Assembly: GCF_905147365.1 (NCBI RefSeq)
Contig: NC_056428.1
Coordinates: forward strand, 31,415,001 to 31,479,000
DNA: 64,000 nt
Direction of reading: 5' to 3'
From: Aricia agestis
Lineage: Eukaryota > Arthropoda > Insecta > Lepidoptera > Lycaenidae
Shown one piece after another: positions 45,650 to 56,412 of this stretch (positions are counted from its first letter, which is position 1; the number at the start of each line of letters is the position of its first letter). The notes under the pieces are model-generated. The model worked only from the letters and a program-made list of their open reading frames with translations, was not told where the DNA came from and did not search any database. A program made the translations under genes and the position numbers.

Positions 45650-46377
45650 GTATGGTAATACATGTACTGACAACAAAACGCTATGCCCGCAGCCATATTA
45701 TAATATCCTATATTGAAAATATATAATTTAAGAATTTAATATTAAATGTTTCTGTAAAAATATTTTGACACAAAATTAATTTAATTTTCGTACTAAGTTT
45801 ATTGTACAAAATTGTATCTATTCAGAATTCAGATCATCTCAAATGGAAACTCTAATTAGTTCACTGAGTTATTTAATTTTGTTTGTAATTATCGTCTTTC
45901 CTTGGTATTGAAGTTACACAATTTTCCCATTTAAAAATATAAAACGTATGAAATATTATATTCTAATTTAGGCGCTCTCAAGAGTTTCATAGGAATTAAT
46001 ATTACCTAAATTTAAATATTCGGGCACATAATAGATTTTCGTTTTAGGCGGGCAGATTTTAGGCGGTTTTAGAAAATATCGCACGGTTTTACATGCGGCT
46101 TACTGCGATAGACTAGAGTAAGCTTAGACTCGCACGAAATTAAAGCTTTGTTTTACTGAAATTGAATAGACGAATAAAAAAATGCACTATAAAATAGAAA
46201 ACTAGTTTTCGATACTCTGCAGCTTTCGTAGTTTAAATTTTAATTCCGAAATGCACATTTTTCCGGAAAACACTATTCAAGTTGAACAAGGTTTTCTGTT
46301 TACTACAGCATAATATTATGGGCCCTCGGTAGGTAATAACAATTTTCAATAAAAAATGTTGTGTCAATTTACAAGGA
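45650..46377. other. Unassigned AT-rich intron sequence
   Basis: No repeat ends or gene recognised. Confidence 0.35.
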
Positions 46378-46861
46378 CTAGAGATCGTCCAATGGTCGAA
46401 ATTTGACCTTAGTTTCAACGACATTAGGACTACTACCTATATTTTGTAAAAAAAATATTGACTTTATCATATTTTTTTCAACTCTTGTCTCTGGGACTCA
46501 GCTGATCTCAGACTGGCCGTGTAAGCATTGTCTAATAGTATCTAAGAGTCAATAAAAAAAAACTATAATTCATTTTCAATTTGTCACCTTGTTGTCAGCA
46601 GACTTCAACCATAAATAAAAGAGTATAATTCGTATGTATAGGCTTGTCACTCAAAAATCTGTCTGTGTTGTAGTGTGTGTCATGTTTTATTTCTTAAAAA
46701 TATGTATGATAAAAGCATAATTTCAAAATAATATTAGCTCGACGCACTCCTTCACCATATAAACTATAACTGTGCAAAATTTCATTCACCTACGTTTCCC
46801 CATTTTTCGTCAAAAAAGATACAAAGTTTTTGGCTCACGTATTAAATTATAATAATATAGA
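46378..46861 (-). mobile_element. Helitron-like family A, reverse copy
   Basis: CTAGAGATCGTCCAATGGTC to GGCTCACGTATTAAATTATA, full-length relative to 4275-4721. Confidence 0.7.
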
Positions 46862-46865
46862 TTTA

Positions 46866-47745
46866 CTAGCTATTGCCCGCGACTTCGTCCGCGTGGACTT
46901 TAGTTTATAGCGCACGGTGTCAACAAAATTTGTCTCAAATTTAAAAACTTTTTAAAACCCTGGTAAGTGGTACCCCTCTTAGGGCCGCGCTACACCGGAA
47001 TGGCAGCGCTAAAAGTGTTCGCCTCGCCGCTGCCATTCCGGTGTAGCGCGCTGCGCGGCCCTTAATTAATCAAAATACCCAAAAACAGCTGTGCAGTGTG
47101 CACATAATCTATACTAATATTATAAATGCGAAAGTATCTCTGTCTTTCTGTCTGTCTGTCAGTCTCGCTTTCACGCCAAACGCCAAAACTACCGAACCGA
47201 TTGTAATGAAATTTTGTATACAGATAGTCTAAAGCCTGAGAAAGGACATAGGCTACTTTTTTACTGAAAAAAGGGTTGTCAGGGGGTGAAAATGCGTAAA
47301 TTTGTTCAAATTAAGTTAGTTCCAAAAATTCATAATAGATGGCGCCGTGCGTCTTCTACATCGCGCTGACGCTTGCTCAAAAGTATTTCTATAAGAGGTG
47401 GTATCATCTTACATTTAAGTTTCAATTTTTTTCGATTGTTATATCTATTGTACGGTATTAAATAACTCAGTACTTTATCTGTGCAGTGACGTAACCTTAA
47501 ACCTATCAATGATAAATAGTTTATGGGTAAAGTTGTGTAATTGGGGGGCTAAATAAGCTTTAAAATTTGGCATAAAATATAAAGTTTAATATAAAAAAAT
47601 GAAATACTTATTGTGTGCACACTGCACAGCTGTATTGATTTAAGGGGTACCAGGGTTTTTTTATAAAAGCTTTTGACACCAATTTTGTTGACATCGCGCT
47701 TTATAAACTGAAGTCCACGCGGACGAAGTCGCGGGCAACAGCTAG
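46866..47745. mobile_element. Element with inverted CTAG ends, copy 3 (880 bp)
   Basis: CTAGCTATTGCCCGCGACTT at left and AAGTCGCGGGCAACAGCTAG at right. Full GC-rich hairpin at 46981-47062. It follows family A copy after 4 bp. Confidence 0.75.
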
Positions 47746-48600
47746 TAACTAATAAGTATGCCGTATGATTAGTTCTATGTTACAATGGAGTAAAAAATAA
47801 AACGCCATCGTATTAGAACTAAAATGTTCATTGCATCGATATATTTCTGGATTTTTTATAATATTATACATAAAATATATTTAAGTAAAAAATAAAACGC
47901 CATCTGTTTTTATATATTAGAATTAAAATGTTGATTGCATTGATATATTTTCTGGATGGAATATAGGCCAACACGGTACACTTGAACTCCTTTATTTTAG
48001 AGCGCCTTCTGTCGTCAACTTGACACATATATTAGAAATGCAGTAGGAGTTCTATAAGATAAGATAGATTGATTATTATTATACCAAGTGATATTATTAT
48101 TAAACATAATATTCTAACGTATTAAAAACTATAAACAAAAACATAATAACTAATAAGTATGATTAGTTCTATGTTACAATAAAGTAAAAAATAAAACGCC
48201 ATCTGTTTTCATATATTAGAATTAAAATGTTGATTGCATTGATATATTTTCTGGATGGAATATAGGCCAACACGGTACACTTGAACTCCTTTATTTTAGA
48301 GCGCCTTCTGTCGTCAACTTGACACATATATTAGAAATGCAGTAGGAGTTCTATAAGATAAGATAGATTGATTATTATTATACTAAGTGATAATATTATT
48401 AAACATAATATTCTAACGTATTAAAAACTATAAACAAAAACATAATAACTAATAAGTATGATTAGTTCTATGTTACAATGAAGTAAAAAATAAAACGCCA
48501 TCTGTTGAATCGTATTAGAACTAAAATGTTCATTGCATCGATATATTCCTGGATTTTTTATAATATTATACATAAAATATATTTAAGATTTTTGAAATTT
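47746..48600 (-). repeat. Repeat with 299-bp tandem duplication
   Basis: GTAAAAAATAAAACGCCATC starts at 47790, 47885, 48184 and 48483. Units 47885-48183 and 48184-48482 are nearly identical (CACGGTACACTTGAACTCCT; CAGTAGGAGTTCTATAAGAT). Reverse of 41620-42118, which has one unit. Confidence 0.8.
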
Positions 48601-48897
48601 TATTTTAATACACATCCAAGACCCAGGAACATTTAAAACTTTTTGTTCCGCCTGCGGGACTCGAACCCAGGACCCCCGGGATGAGCGCTGGCCACGCGCA
48701 ATGCGAATTCATTTTCATCGATATTTTCATGGAAATAAGATATTTTCCCACATCAAAATGTAGCCTATGTCCTTTCTCAGACTCTAGAATAACTGTGTAC
48801 AAAATTTCATTGCAATCGGTTCAGTAGTTTTGGCGTGAAAGCGAGACAGACAGACAGACAGACAGAGATACTTTCGCATTTATAATATTATATAGTA
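48601..48897 (-). mobile_element. GTCT-rich Helitron-like unit with tRNA-like segment, reverse copy
   Basis: CCGCCTGCGGGACTCGAACC (tRNA-like, complement of 28605-28653), GTTTTGGCGTGAAAGCGAGA, (CAGA)n, CTTTCGCATTTATAATATTA. Confidence 0.65.
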
Positions 48898-49024
48898 TGG
48901 ATTAATTTACAAACAAAATCCTCTCAGCAAACGTTTTAATACCTTGTTTGTAACTCGTCAATTAAAAATAAAATCGGCCAAGTGCGAGGCGGGCTTACGC
49001 ACGAAGGATTCCGTACCTATTATT

Positions 49025-49252
49025 ATACAGGGTCGTGACAAAACTAAGTGATAATACTTTAGGGTGTGTAGTATGTACGTGTCCCTTATATAAAGTTCTG
49101 TGTGTATCACTGTGAAAGGAGCAGCGATGAAAGAACAGACTTTTTTGGGAATCTTTAAGTCATGATAAATGCATGAGCATTTTCCCATACAAAGTTTTTG
49201 AAAAAGTTGATCTTTCAGTTCTGCTACTTTCATTGTGAACTCTATTCAAGGG
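49025..49252. mobile_element. MITE family F, copy 2 (right end worn)
   Basis: ACAGGGTCGTGACAAAACTA, AATACTTTAGGGTGTGTA; right part GAACTCTATTCAAGGGACAC. Confidence 0.6.
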
Positions 49253-49261
49253 ACACATAAC

Positions 49262-49976
49262 AATTCATTTTAGCAACCAAAACCAAAATCAAATCAGCCA
49301 AGTGCGTGTCAGGCCACGCGCAGTATAGGGTTCCGTAGTACCGCTAATTTTTAATAATTTTCGTATCGTCCATGAATGTACATTTATAACGTGTTTTAAA
49401 CTAGTAACAACAGTATCTCAGTTATGTTCAAAAGAATTTGAACGTAAAGTTCCTTTATACTTCGCCGAGTACCTTTTTTTTAGTTGATCGACTATAACTC
49501 AATAACTTTTGAAGTCTTCTTAGCCGTGATAGTTTTCCTTTTAAATTCAGCATATTTACTATTCATGTGAATTTTTTCACATTTCTAGAAGCAACCGTTT
49601 AGCTGGTAGAAGGGAGGGACACTGGACTCTAACGAATTTTTCCACTTAAAAACTTTATAGGTATTTCACAAATCCCTATATCGAAAAATGATCTGTGAAT
49701 ACTCGTAATATTTTACAAAAACCTATCCAACGACACCCCACAAGGACCGCGCTTGATGTGTAGGGGAGGTACCATAAAAAAATATTTTTTTAAGATTTTA
49801 TATACCGTTTTGTCGGCATCCTTAATATCTGCATTCATGCCGAATTACAGCTTTGTAGGACCTACAGTATCTGAGTAAAACCGCGGACAGACCGACAGAC
49901 GGACAGACAGACGGACAGACAGACGGACGGACAGACCAAAACTATAAGGGTTCCTTGTTGACTACGGAACCCTAAA
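49262..49976 (-). repeat. GGTTCCG-family repeat, uninterrupted reverse copy
   Basis: From AAGTGCGTGTCAGGCCACGC to GTTGACTACGGAACCCTAAA, with (GGACAGACA)n near the end. It contains the empty equivalent of the 9.8-kb LINE target (TGTCGTTGGATAGG on the minus strand). Confidence 0.65.
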
Positions 49977-50276
49977 AAGTATCGGTATTTATTCTGTTGG
50001 TGAGGTAAATAAACGTGAGAGAAACAACAGTTGGGCGACAACGATTTATTTACATGGGCGCTTTTGTACGCTAGTTTTGGCACGAAATAACTCAATATGT
50101 ATTTACACGGGGAGTTTTAAATTTCAGCACGGGATCATGAGAGATTTACACTAATCTAAATTCACAGGCAATGGAACAGCAAAAAATGGAAAGGGCGTAA
50201 GCGATAAAATGATCTTTGTCGCGTAATTTAAAAACCATAAATACATTTCATATAAGCTATAAGCAAATTATAGTGG

Positions 50277-50540
50277 ATGATGAATACTGACAATGAACTT
50301 TAATTTCTTAGCTTTAGTCATTGCTGAGAAAAATCGATATCGCTACAGTCAAATTATCAAGGCGTCGCGTCGCCTTAAGAGGGCGCCTTAAAGCAAAATA
50401 TCAAACATCGTCCTTATCTCTTCACACTCACACCCGTCTTTCATATGCCATGTAGAAAAATACGACGTGGAACCAGCGCCAAGTTAGTTTTTTCATAATA
50501 ACTCTATTTATCATTTAAAACACAACATTTAAAAAATCCC
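50277..50540. repeat. Composite of two earlier repeats
   Basis: 50277-50390 matches 2395-2460. 50395-50540 is the reverse of the 12.4/13.1-kb repeat end (CACTCACACCCGTCTTTCAT). Confidence 0.55.
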
Positions 50541-50561
50541 CTAGTACGGTCCCGCCCGCGA

Positions 50562-51500
50562 CTTCGTCCGCGTCAGCAAAATGTGATAAAAAAAGAAAAT
50601 GAAAAAGAGATACATTTTCCTCTTCCTTACCCAAATAGTAAAAACCGGCCAAGTGCGAGTTGGACTCGCCCATGAAGGGTTCCGCAGCAGCAATAAGGTA
50701 TATTTCTATGAATGGTTTTCGATTTATTTTTATATTTCAGTTGATTTAATGAAGTTAAATTATTAAGGTTTACTATATATTGTGACGTATAAAAAACTAT
50801 TTGCTAGATATCGTTCAAACCAATTTTCGTTGGTAGTTTTTATAGTAATGTACATCATATATATTTTTTAGAATTATCATGCCCCTACTTCAGAAGTTAG
50901 AGGGGGGGGGGGGGGGGGGGACCACACATTTTACCACTTTGGAAGAGTTTCTCTCGCAAACTATTCAGGTTAGAAAAAATGATATTAGAAACCTAAATAT
51001 GATTTTTGAAGACCTATCCATAGATACCCCAACGCATAGGTTAGATGAAAAAAAAAATTTTTGTGTCACTTGTACCTATGGGGACCCCTAACATTTTTAA
51101 TAATTTTTCCCTTTTTTTATCAAAATCTCAATGCGGTTCACAGAATACATGTACTTAGCAAGTTTCAATAGTGTAGCTCTTATAGTTTCGGAGAAAAGTG
51201 GCTGTGACATATGGACGGACAGGCAGACAGACAGACAGACGGACAGACAGACAGACCTAACGAATCTATAAGGGTTCCGTATTTTGCAATTTGGCTACGG
51301 AACCCTAAAAATGGGATCTTGTAAAGTGTCTGATCACTTTTCATGAACCTAAAGTTGTAGATAAAAACGCCAATACTGTATAGAAAATCTTAAGGATAAC
51401 GAATAAGAGTTAAATTATAGCTGTGAAAATTTATCTCTTTTTCATTTTCTTTTTTTATCACATTTTGCTGACGCGGACGAAGTCGCGGGCAACAGCTAGT
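50562..51500. mobile_element. CTAG-type inverted arms enclosing a GGTTCCG repeat
   Basis: Left CCCGCGACTTCGTCCGCGTC, AGCAAAATGTGATAAAAAAA; right (51428-51500) is the complement ending GCGGGCAACAGCTAGT. The GGTTCCG-family copy (50638-51308, reverse) sits between, with a ~19-G run at 50902. Confidence 0.65.
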
Positions 51501-51654
51501 TTCTGTTTCGATACAAATTTTAAGGAGTCCCGTCGAATTCTCATGGATTGCATCATCAAATCACCACTTTAGTGATCATGTTACCAAATTCGGGCTACAT
51601 CTGATACAACAACAAAAGGATTTTGGAAATCGGTCTACAAACGACGGAATTGTC

Positions 51655-51965
51655 CGCGAACCAATATAAAAAAAGTGAAAAATATCCTCCTCCTTATCGG
51701 AAGTCGGTTAAAAAGTAGCCTAAGTTATGCCTTACTGTATCAGCTATGTGCCTAAAAAAGTCCCATCAAAATTGCTCCAGCCATTTCAGAGATTAGCCGG
51801 AACAAACAGACAGACAGACATACATACAGACAAAAATTGTAAAAAGTTTTGTTTTGGTGTATGTACCCTATATACATTAATATGCATCTAGTAAAAACGG
51901 TTCTTTCAATATTACAAACAGACTCCAATTTTATTTATATGAATAGATGTATAGATGTATAGATG
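51655..51965 (-). repeat. Family E repeat, copy 2
   Basis: ATCGGAAGTCGGTTAAAAAG, AAAAAAGTCCCATCAAAATT, GAACAAACAGACAGACAGAC. Confidence 0.6.
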
Positions 51966-51967
51966 TA

Positions 51968-52229
51968 TACAGGGTGTAACAAAAATAAGTGATAATACTT
52001 TAGGGTGTGTACGTGTTCCTTGTAGAGAGTTCACTGTGAAAGTAGCAGCGCTGAAAGACCAAAAAATTTTTTCACTTTTGTATGGGGAAACTCGTGACGC
52101 TCGGGCCCTTGCCCATACAAAAGTGAAAAAAAAAATTCGTCTTTCAGAGCTGCTACTTTCAGAGTTAACTCTCTACAAGGAACACGTACACACCCTAAAG
52201 TATTATCACTAGTTTTTGTTACACACTGT
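51968..52229. mobile_element. MITE family F, copy 3 (intact)
   Basis: TACAGGGTGTAACAAAAATA, AAGTAGCAGCGCTGAAAGAC and full mirror ending GTTACACACTGTA. Confidence 0.75.
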
Positions 52230-52239
52230 AGATATACAA

Positions 52240-52407
52240 GGTGTAAGTATAACAAAACTTAGTGATAATACTTTAGGGTGTGAATGGATTCTCCATAATA
52301 TAGAGTTCACTGTGAAAGTAGCAACGCTGAAAGACCTTTTTTTTCACTTTTGTGTGGGGAAACTCGTGACGCTGAGGCGCTTGCCAATACAAAAGTGAAA
52401 AAAAATG
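52240..52407. mobile_element. MITE family F, copy 4 (right arm lost)
   Basis: GGTGTAAGTATAACAAAACT, TAATACTTTAGGGTGTGAAT. It stops at AAAAGTGAAAAAAAATG and joins a Helitron-like end. Confidence 0.65.
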
Positions 52408-52540
52408 ATTTTGCTGAAATTTGGTATAGCGATACTTTGAGTCCCGGAAAAGGGCATAGCATACTTTTTATCCCGAAAAATGTACGGTTCCCGCGCGATA
52501 AACGAGTTTTGGCGCAACGGAGTCGCGGGCATCATCTAGT
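52408..52540 (+). repeat. Family B 3' end with CTAG
   Basis: TTTGCTGAAATTTGGTATAG to GCGCAACGGAGTCGCGGGCA, TCATCTAG, T. Confidence 0.6.
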
Positions 52541-52916
52541 AAGTACTTATGTTATAATTAAGTATTCATTATTCACCCACATAGATCTCTGAAGGGAGAT
52601 GAATACTTGAAATTTAGCGAGAATTAAGTGAATTACTTCGATTCAATTAAACTGAATGGGAACAGTTAATTAGCTGTCTGTCTGTTAGAAGTATGACAGA
52701 ATCATTTTAGTCTTGAATCGTTCTTTCTGTTCTAATCAAGTGCAGGTTCAAAACGAACAAGATCTCTCTGAAAAGATGATTTCGGACGAAATCTCAAATC
52801 TAGAATTTGCGATTGTGCGCGTTGTTTTAAAATCTACACCTTTGAACTGCCAGTTTCATACAGCTTTCATAACAAAAAATGTCGTAGTCTCTTACAACCC
52901 CTTTTCGCTATACTTA

Positions 52917-53044
52917 GGGCCTGTTTCACCACTTTCTGATAAGGCTATCCACCAATTTACTTGACAGATCAAGTATGGAGAATCTGTCAAAAAAGTTGTG
53001 AATAGCCTATTAGGCACTTTATCAGAAAGTGGTGAAACAGGCCC
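52917..53044. mobile_element. TTA-flanked MITE, 128 bp
   Basis: GGGCCTGTTTCACCACTTTC and complement; TTA at 52914-52916 and 53045-53047, as in PIF/Harbinger-type MITEs. Confidence 0.8.
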
Positions 53045-53340
53045 TTATTCTTTTTTCCTACTTGTATCTTTATTGCCCCAATATAAAATACTTGCCCCAC
53101 TAAGCTACCAAGATCAATCATAACAACATTTTATCGGATCCCCTCAACCATATTTAGACATCCTTCCAGGTAAAATAATTATGTAGTTAAAAAAACTAAA
53201 AAAAAACACGCTTTTTAATTTTTTTGTGTGCAAAAATTTTAACAAATTATTGCATTGTCATTGGCTTAAGTTTTGAATTAGACTCTGGAGATAGGTAAAT
53301 ATCGTGCTCAAAGATTCCATTACATACAAACAGCCTGGGT

Positions 53341-53518
53341 TAATTCAGACCGCAACGCGACGAGGCGAGGCGAGGCGCGGCGCGGTCTAAAGTATGGATT
53401 TAACAGATTTCAATTGAGTGAGAACTGAGGTGAGAACTGAGACGTCTTGCGAATCTGTCAAATCTATATAAATTTAGAAATGCATCTACGCGTTGCGTTG
53501 CGGTCTGAATCAACTCTA
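53341..53518. mobile_element. MITE of the 'CAGACCGCAACGCGACG' family
   Basis: TTAATTCAGACCGCAACGCG and GCGTTGCGGTCTGAATCAAC; a GAGAACTGAGGT direct duplication at the centre. It ends 56 bp before the TM1 exon. Confidence 0.7.
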
Positions 53519-53574
53519 AGCTAATAAAATGGTGTTTAAAACCAAACCAAACTGAGCATATCCCTTTCTTCCAG

Positions 53575-53762
53575 GTGGAGATGCTCTATCAGCGGTACTT
53601 TCTGCGTATGAATCAGACCAACATGACCCATCTGCTTGGTCTACTACTCGGAGTGACGGCGGCGCTCCTCTGCGTGCAAGTGCGAACGCTGCTCATCACA
53701 CAGAACTTTCTGACCGGACTTATACCCTCTAATATGACGTACACCGAAGAAGACTTTTACAA
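53575..53762 (+). CDS. Ac3: Adenylate cyclase (ADCY5/6 type), exon with LYQRYF block and TM1
   Basis: Exon of 188 nt, residues 81-142 plus two bases of 143. Acceptor TTTCTTCCAG, donor GTAAGT. It begins VEMLYQRYFLRMNQ, matching the pre-membrane block of ADCY5/6-type cyclases (LYQRYFFRLNQ in vertebrates). A hydrophobic helix at about residues 99-120 is membrane span 1. After it comes an extracellular stretch with the sequon NMT (Asn133) and an acidic end (TEEDFY). Membrane cyclases make cAMP from ATP under G-protein control; this exon contributes only to the membrane cassette. It is the most diagnostic piece of the gene together with 63644-63793. Confidence 0.93.
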
Positions 53763-53790
53763 GTAAGTACTATAATAATAATTAGTATTA

Positions 53791-54086
53791 GGGTCAATTT
53801 ATATTAGCGCAGAGTCGAAGCGCATCGAAGCGCATCGAAGTATCAAAACTGAACATAGCAAATCCAACCTTAACTCCAAAGCGTTAACGCACACATTACA
53901 TCTGAGAATTTTAAAAGGCGCGCGGCGCATCTGCGTGAACTCGTGCGCATGCGCCCGACCAACGCTGGTTGATCTCGCAGAAGTAATGTGTGCGTTACGT
54001 GCTTGAGTTAAGGTTGAATTTTCTGTGTACAGTTTTTTGGAATTCGCTTCGCTGCGCTACGACTCTGCGCTAATATAAATTGACTC
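53791..54086. mobile_element. TTA-flanked MITE, 296 bp, in the 783-bp intron
   Basis: GGGTCAATTTATATTAGCGC, AGAGTCGAAGCG and complement; TTA at 53788-53790 and 54087-54089. GCATCGAAGC is duplicated inside. Confidence 0.8.
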
Positions 54087-54092
54087 TTAGAG

Positions 54093-54145
54093 ACCGTATC
54101 TGAGACCTTTTGCTTAATTGCTAAAGATCTCATATACGGTCTCTC
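54093..54145. repeat. Hairpin
   Basis: GAGACCGTATCTGAGA with complement TCTCATATACGGTCTC. Confidence 0.55.
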
Positions 54146-54210
54146 AGATCTCTTAGTATTTCCGGACCAATGCAACCTGCAAACCTTCAAGAAGAGAGCG
54201 TATTCCCTTT

Positions 54211-54425
54211 AGGATCAATTCAGACCGCATCGCGACGCGTAGGTGCATTTCTGTACTGATTTGACAGATCTCAATTGCGGGAGACGTCTAGCAAAGTCAA
54301 GTCCATACAAATTTAGAAATGCATCACGCGTCACGATCTGACTTGACCCTAAGGGTCAATTCAGAACGCAACGCGCGGGCGGAGTCAGCGCGCGCGGCGT
54401 GTTTCTCCAAACGGACAATTAGAGG
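54211..54425. mobile_element. MITE of the 'CAGACCGCAACGCGACG' family, plus a second end
   Basis: GATCAATTCAGACCGCATCG to CGCGTCACGATCTGACTTGA, then GGGTCAATTCAGAACGCAAC starts again. Confidence 0.6.
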
Positions 54426-54545
54426 TTCTATGCTAAAATTACATAAAGCTTATTTTCCTACATTTTCACAAATACCGCGTACGCGCAGAAAACGCGCACG
54501 TCCGAACGCGCTCTGCGAGAACGGATTTTTAATTCCCCCTTGCAG

Positions 54546-54709
54546 CTACCGAAACAACTTGACGTCAGACATGTCGTCAGTGACGTCACCGTTTCACGAC
54601 TACCAGGAATATAACGCGACCGTGGTGAAGAGGCTGTACTATGAGAAGGAGAAGATGGCACACATCATCAACATCGTCATCCTGGGCATCACGGCCTTGG
54701 TTTACACAT
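54546..54709 (+). CDS. Ac3: Adenylate cyclase (ADCY5/6 type), extracellular loop and start of TM2
   Basis: Exon of 164 nt; its first base completes Asn143 and its last base starts Cys198. Acceptor CCCCTTGCAG, donor GTAAGT. Residues 144-181 form a polar loop with sequons NLT (Asn147) and NAT (Asn166), then a charged segment (YYEKEKMAH) and the start of membrane span 2 (residues 182-197, IINIVILGITALVYT). Vertebrate ADCY5/6 have only a short link between spans 1 and 2, so the roughly 60-residue loop here is a notable enlargement. Frame and phase (2 in, 1 out) agree with both neighbours. Confidence 0.9.
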
Positions 54710-54865
54710 GTAAGTTAAGTTGAATGCTTAGTAGATTTTTAAAGCTTCCCGTGTGGGCTTTTCCAGTCCACCTCAAGGGACGACCGAGAAAAGCTTGCAT
54801 GTTTTGATGAGTCTGCGAGACGCGGACAACCGTTGGTAGAGCTGCGGTGGGTTGATCGTGCCTAC

Positions 54866-55069
54866 TGGCGGCCATACACCATGCTTCCTATCGTCCAATC
54901 GGCATGACGCTTCCGATTGGATCTGTTAGAACTGACAGTGTGTGGGAGTGGTATGGCATGACAGTTGTACTTGACGGCACAATCCACTCCCACACACTGT
55001 CAGTTCTAACTGATCCAATCGGTAGCGTCATGCCGATTGGACGATAGGAAGCATGGTGTATGGCCGCCA
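54866..55069. mobile_element. Foldback with ~95-bp arms
   Basis: TGGCGGCCATACACCATGCT, GACAGTGTGTGGGAGTGG and near-exact complement around a ~25-bp centre. It lies 157 bp after the TM2 exon. Confidence 0.8.
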
Positions 55070-55074
55070 TAATC

Positions 55075-56350
55075 GGGGAGTGAAGCACCATGGGGTCTTA
55101 GTGGGTAGATCCTCGGAGAGTCCCACATACCCCGGCCGATGTGCCGAAAAAACTTACCGCACTGTTGCCGCACTCAGAGTGGAACATTAATTTAGTACTG
55201 TAATTAATTTTAATAAATTGAAGGTTAATCATAATAAGTCAAATATTTCTCTGAGTATACGGCCGTTAACATTGAAATTTTTTTGAGCTGAAAGGCTGAT
55301 TTTAGTGTTTGCGCCAAAGAAAAGACATTCGACGTTGTAGTGAATACGGAAATTCTCATAATAATATATTATTGTAAAGTATAATATCCCTTCAACTGTT
55401 GACCGCGCTCTAGGAGCGCGATGTCAAAAATGCGCGCATCTGTTGAAGAGCGCTCTCCTGGAGTCCGAGTACCTACCTCAATTCGCTGTTGGAACCTTAG
55501 TAGGTACCTAAGTATCTTTCACGAAGGTACCCCAGTTTTATTATAAGGCCTTAAAATAACAGGTATCATTCAGATCGTAAGCTAATTACAATAATTAATT
55601 TAGGAAATAAATTACATCTGAAGATGCAAATTCAATGAGGATACCATTTAGTAAAGTCAATTTGTTGCTGATAAAAAATGAATCTTAATTATTCAAAACA
55701 AAGTGCCCCAAGTAAAATTAGGGAACACGACGAGAATTATTTTATATTGAGTATTACAGAAAGGTTTCAAAGAATTTAATTCACTTTGAAACTTGAATAT
55801 TTTCAGGAAAGGCTTTTTAAAATATTTACTTTTCATCAGAGCAAAAAGGGTACATTTTTTAAAATTGTAATAGATTTAAAGGAGGCTGTGAAATAAGCCT
55901 GTTAGTACTATGTAATGCATGCGGAGAAGGGCAGGTATTGTACCTACATGAAAGTAATACAAAATTGAAGTCTAGTTAAACCATTTTCAAAATCACGTCC
56001 ACGGGCAAAATAGTACAGTCGTCGTGAAAGTCGTGAAGAATTTTCTACTTTTAAATTGCAAATTTTGAAGAACGTTAATTTTTTAAGGCACTGATTTAAA
56101 GGGGCAGTTGTAAATTGCAGTTTTGGTAAGTTAAAAATTATAAATGGCACGTTTAATAACAAGTTTAGCAGTTAAATTTAAGCAGTAAAGTAAACAAAAA
56201 TGAGTTGTAAAAAATAATGAAATGGATCATTGAAAACATTATTGAACAGTAAAATAATTAAATGAGTGGTAAAAATTGGTTACGTGTGGGCAGTAACAAA
56301 TCGGAATTTTTCAGTAAGTAATCTCATTCTAAACAATGAGGTAGTAAAAT
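55075..56350. other. Unassigned intron sequence
   Basis: No confident elements. One small palindromic stretch near 55400-55460 (CGCGCTCTAGGAGCGCG). Confidence 0.35.
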
Positions 56351-56356
56351 ATAATA

Positions 56357-56412
56357 AAATCGGCCAAGTGCGAGTCGAACTCGCCCATGGGGGGTTCCGT
56401 ACCGTTATAAAG
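56357..56412 (-). repeat. GGTTCCG-family 3' end
   Basis: GGCCAAGTGCGAGTCGAACT, CGCCCATGGGGGGTTCCGTA. Confidence 0.6.

Larger units (their letters stand above)
39859..53574 (+). other. Intron of adenylate cyclase, phase 0, 13.7 kb
   Basis: Runs from GTAAGC to TTCCAG between FENLH and VEMLYQRYF. The two ends give a continuous match to the family's pre-membrane segment. Contents are the repeats listed separately, including a partial copy of the preceding exon. Confidence 0.8.
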
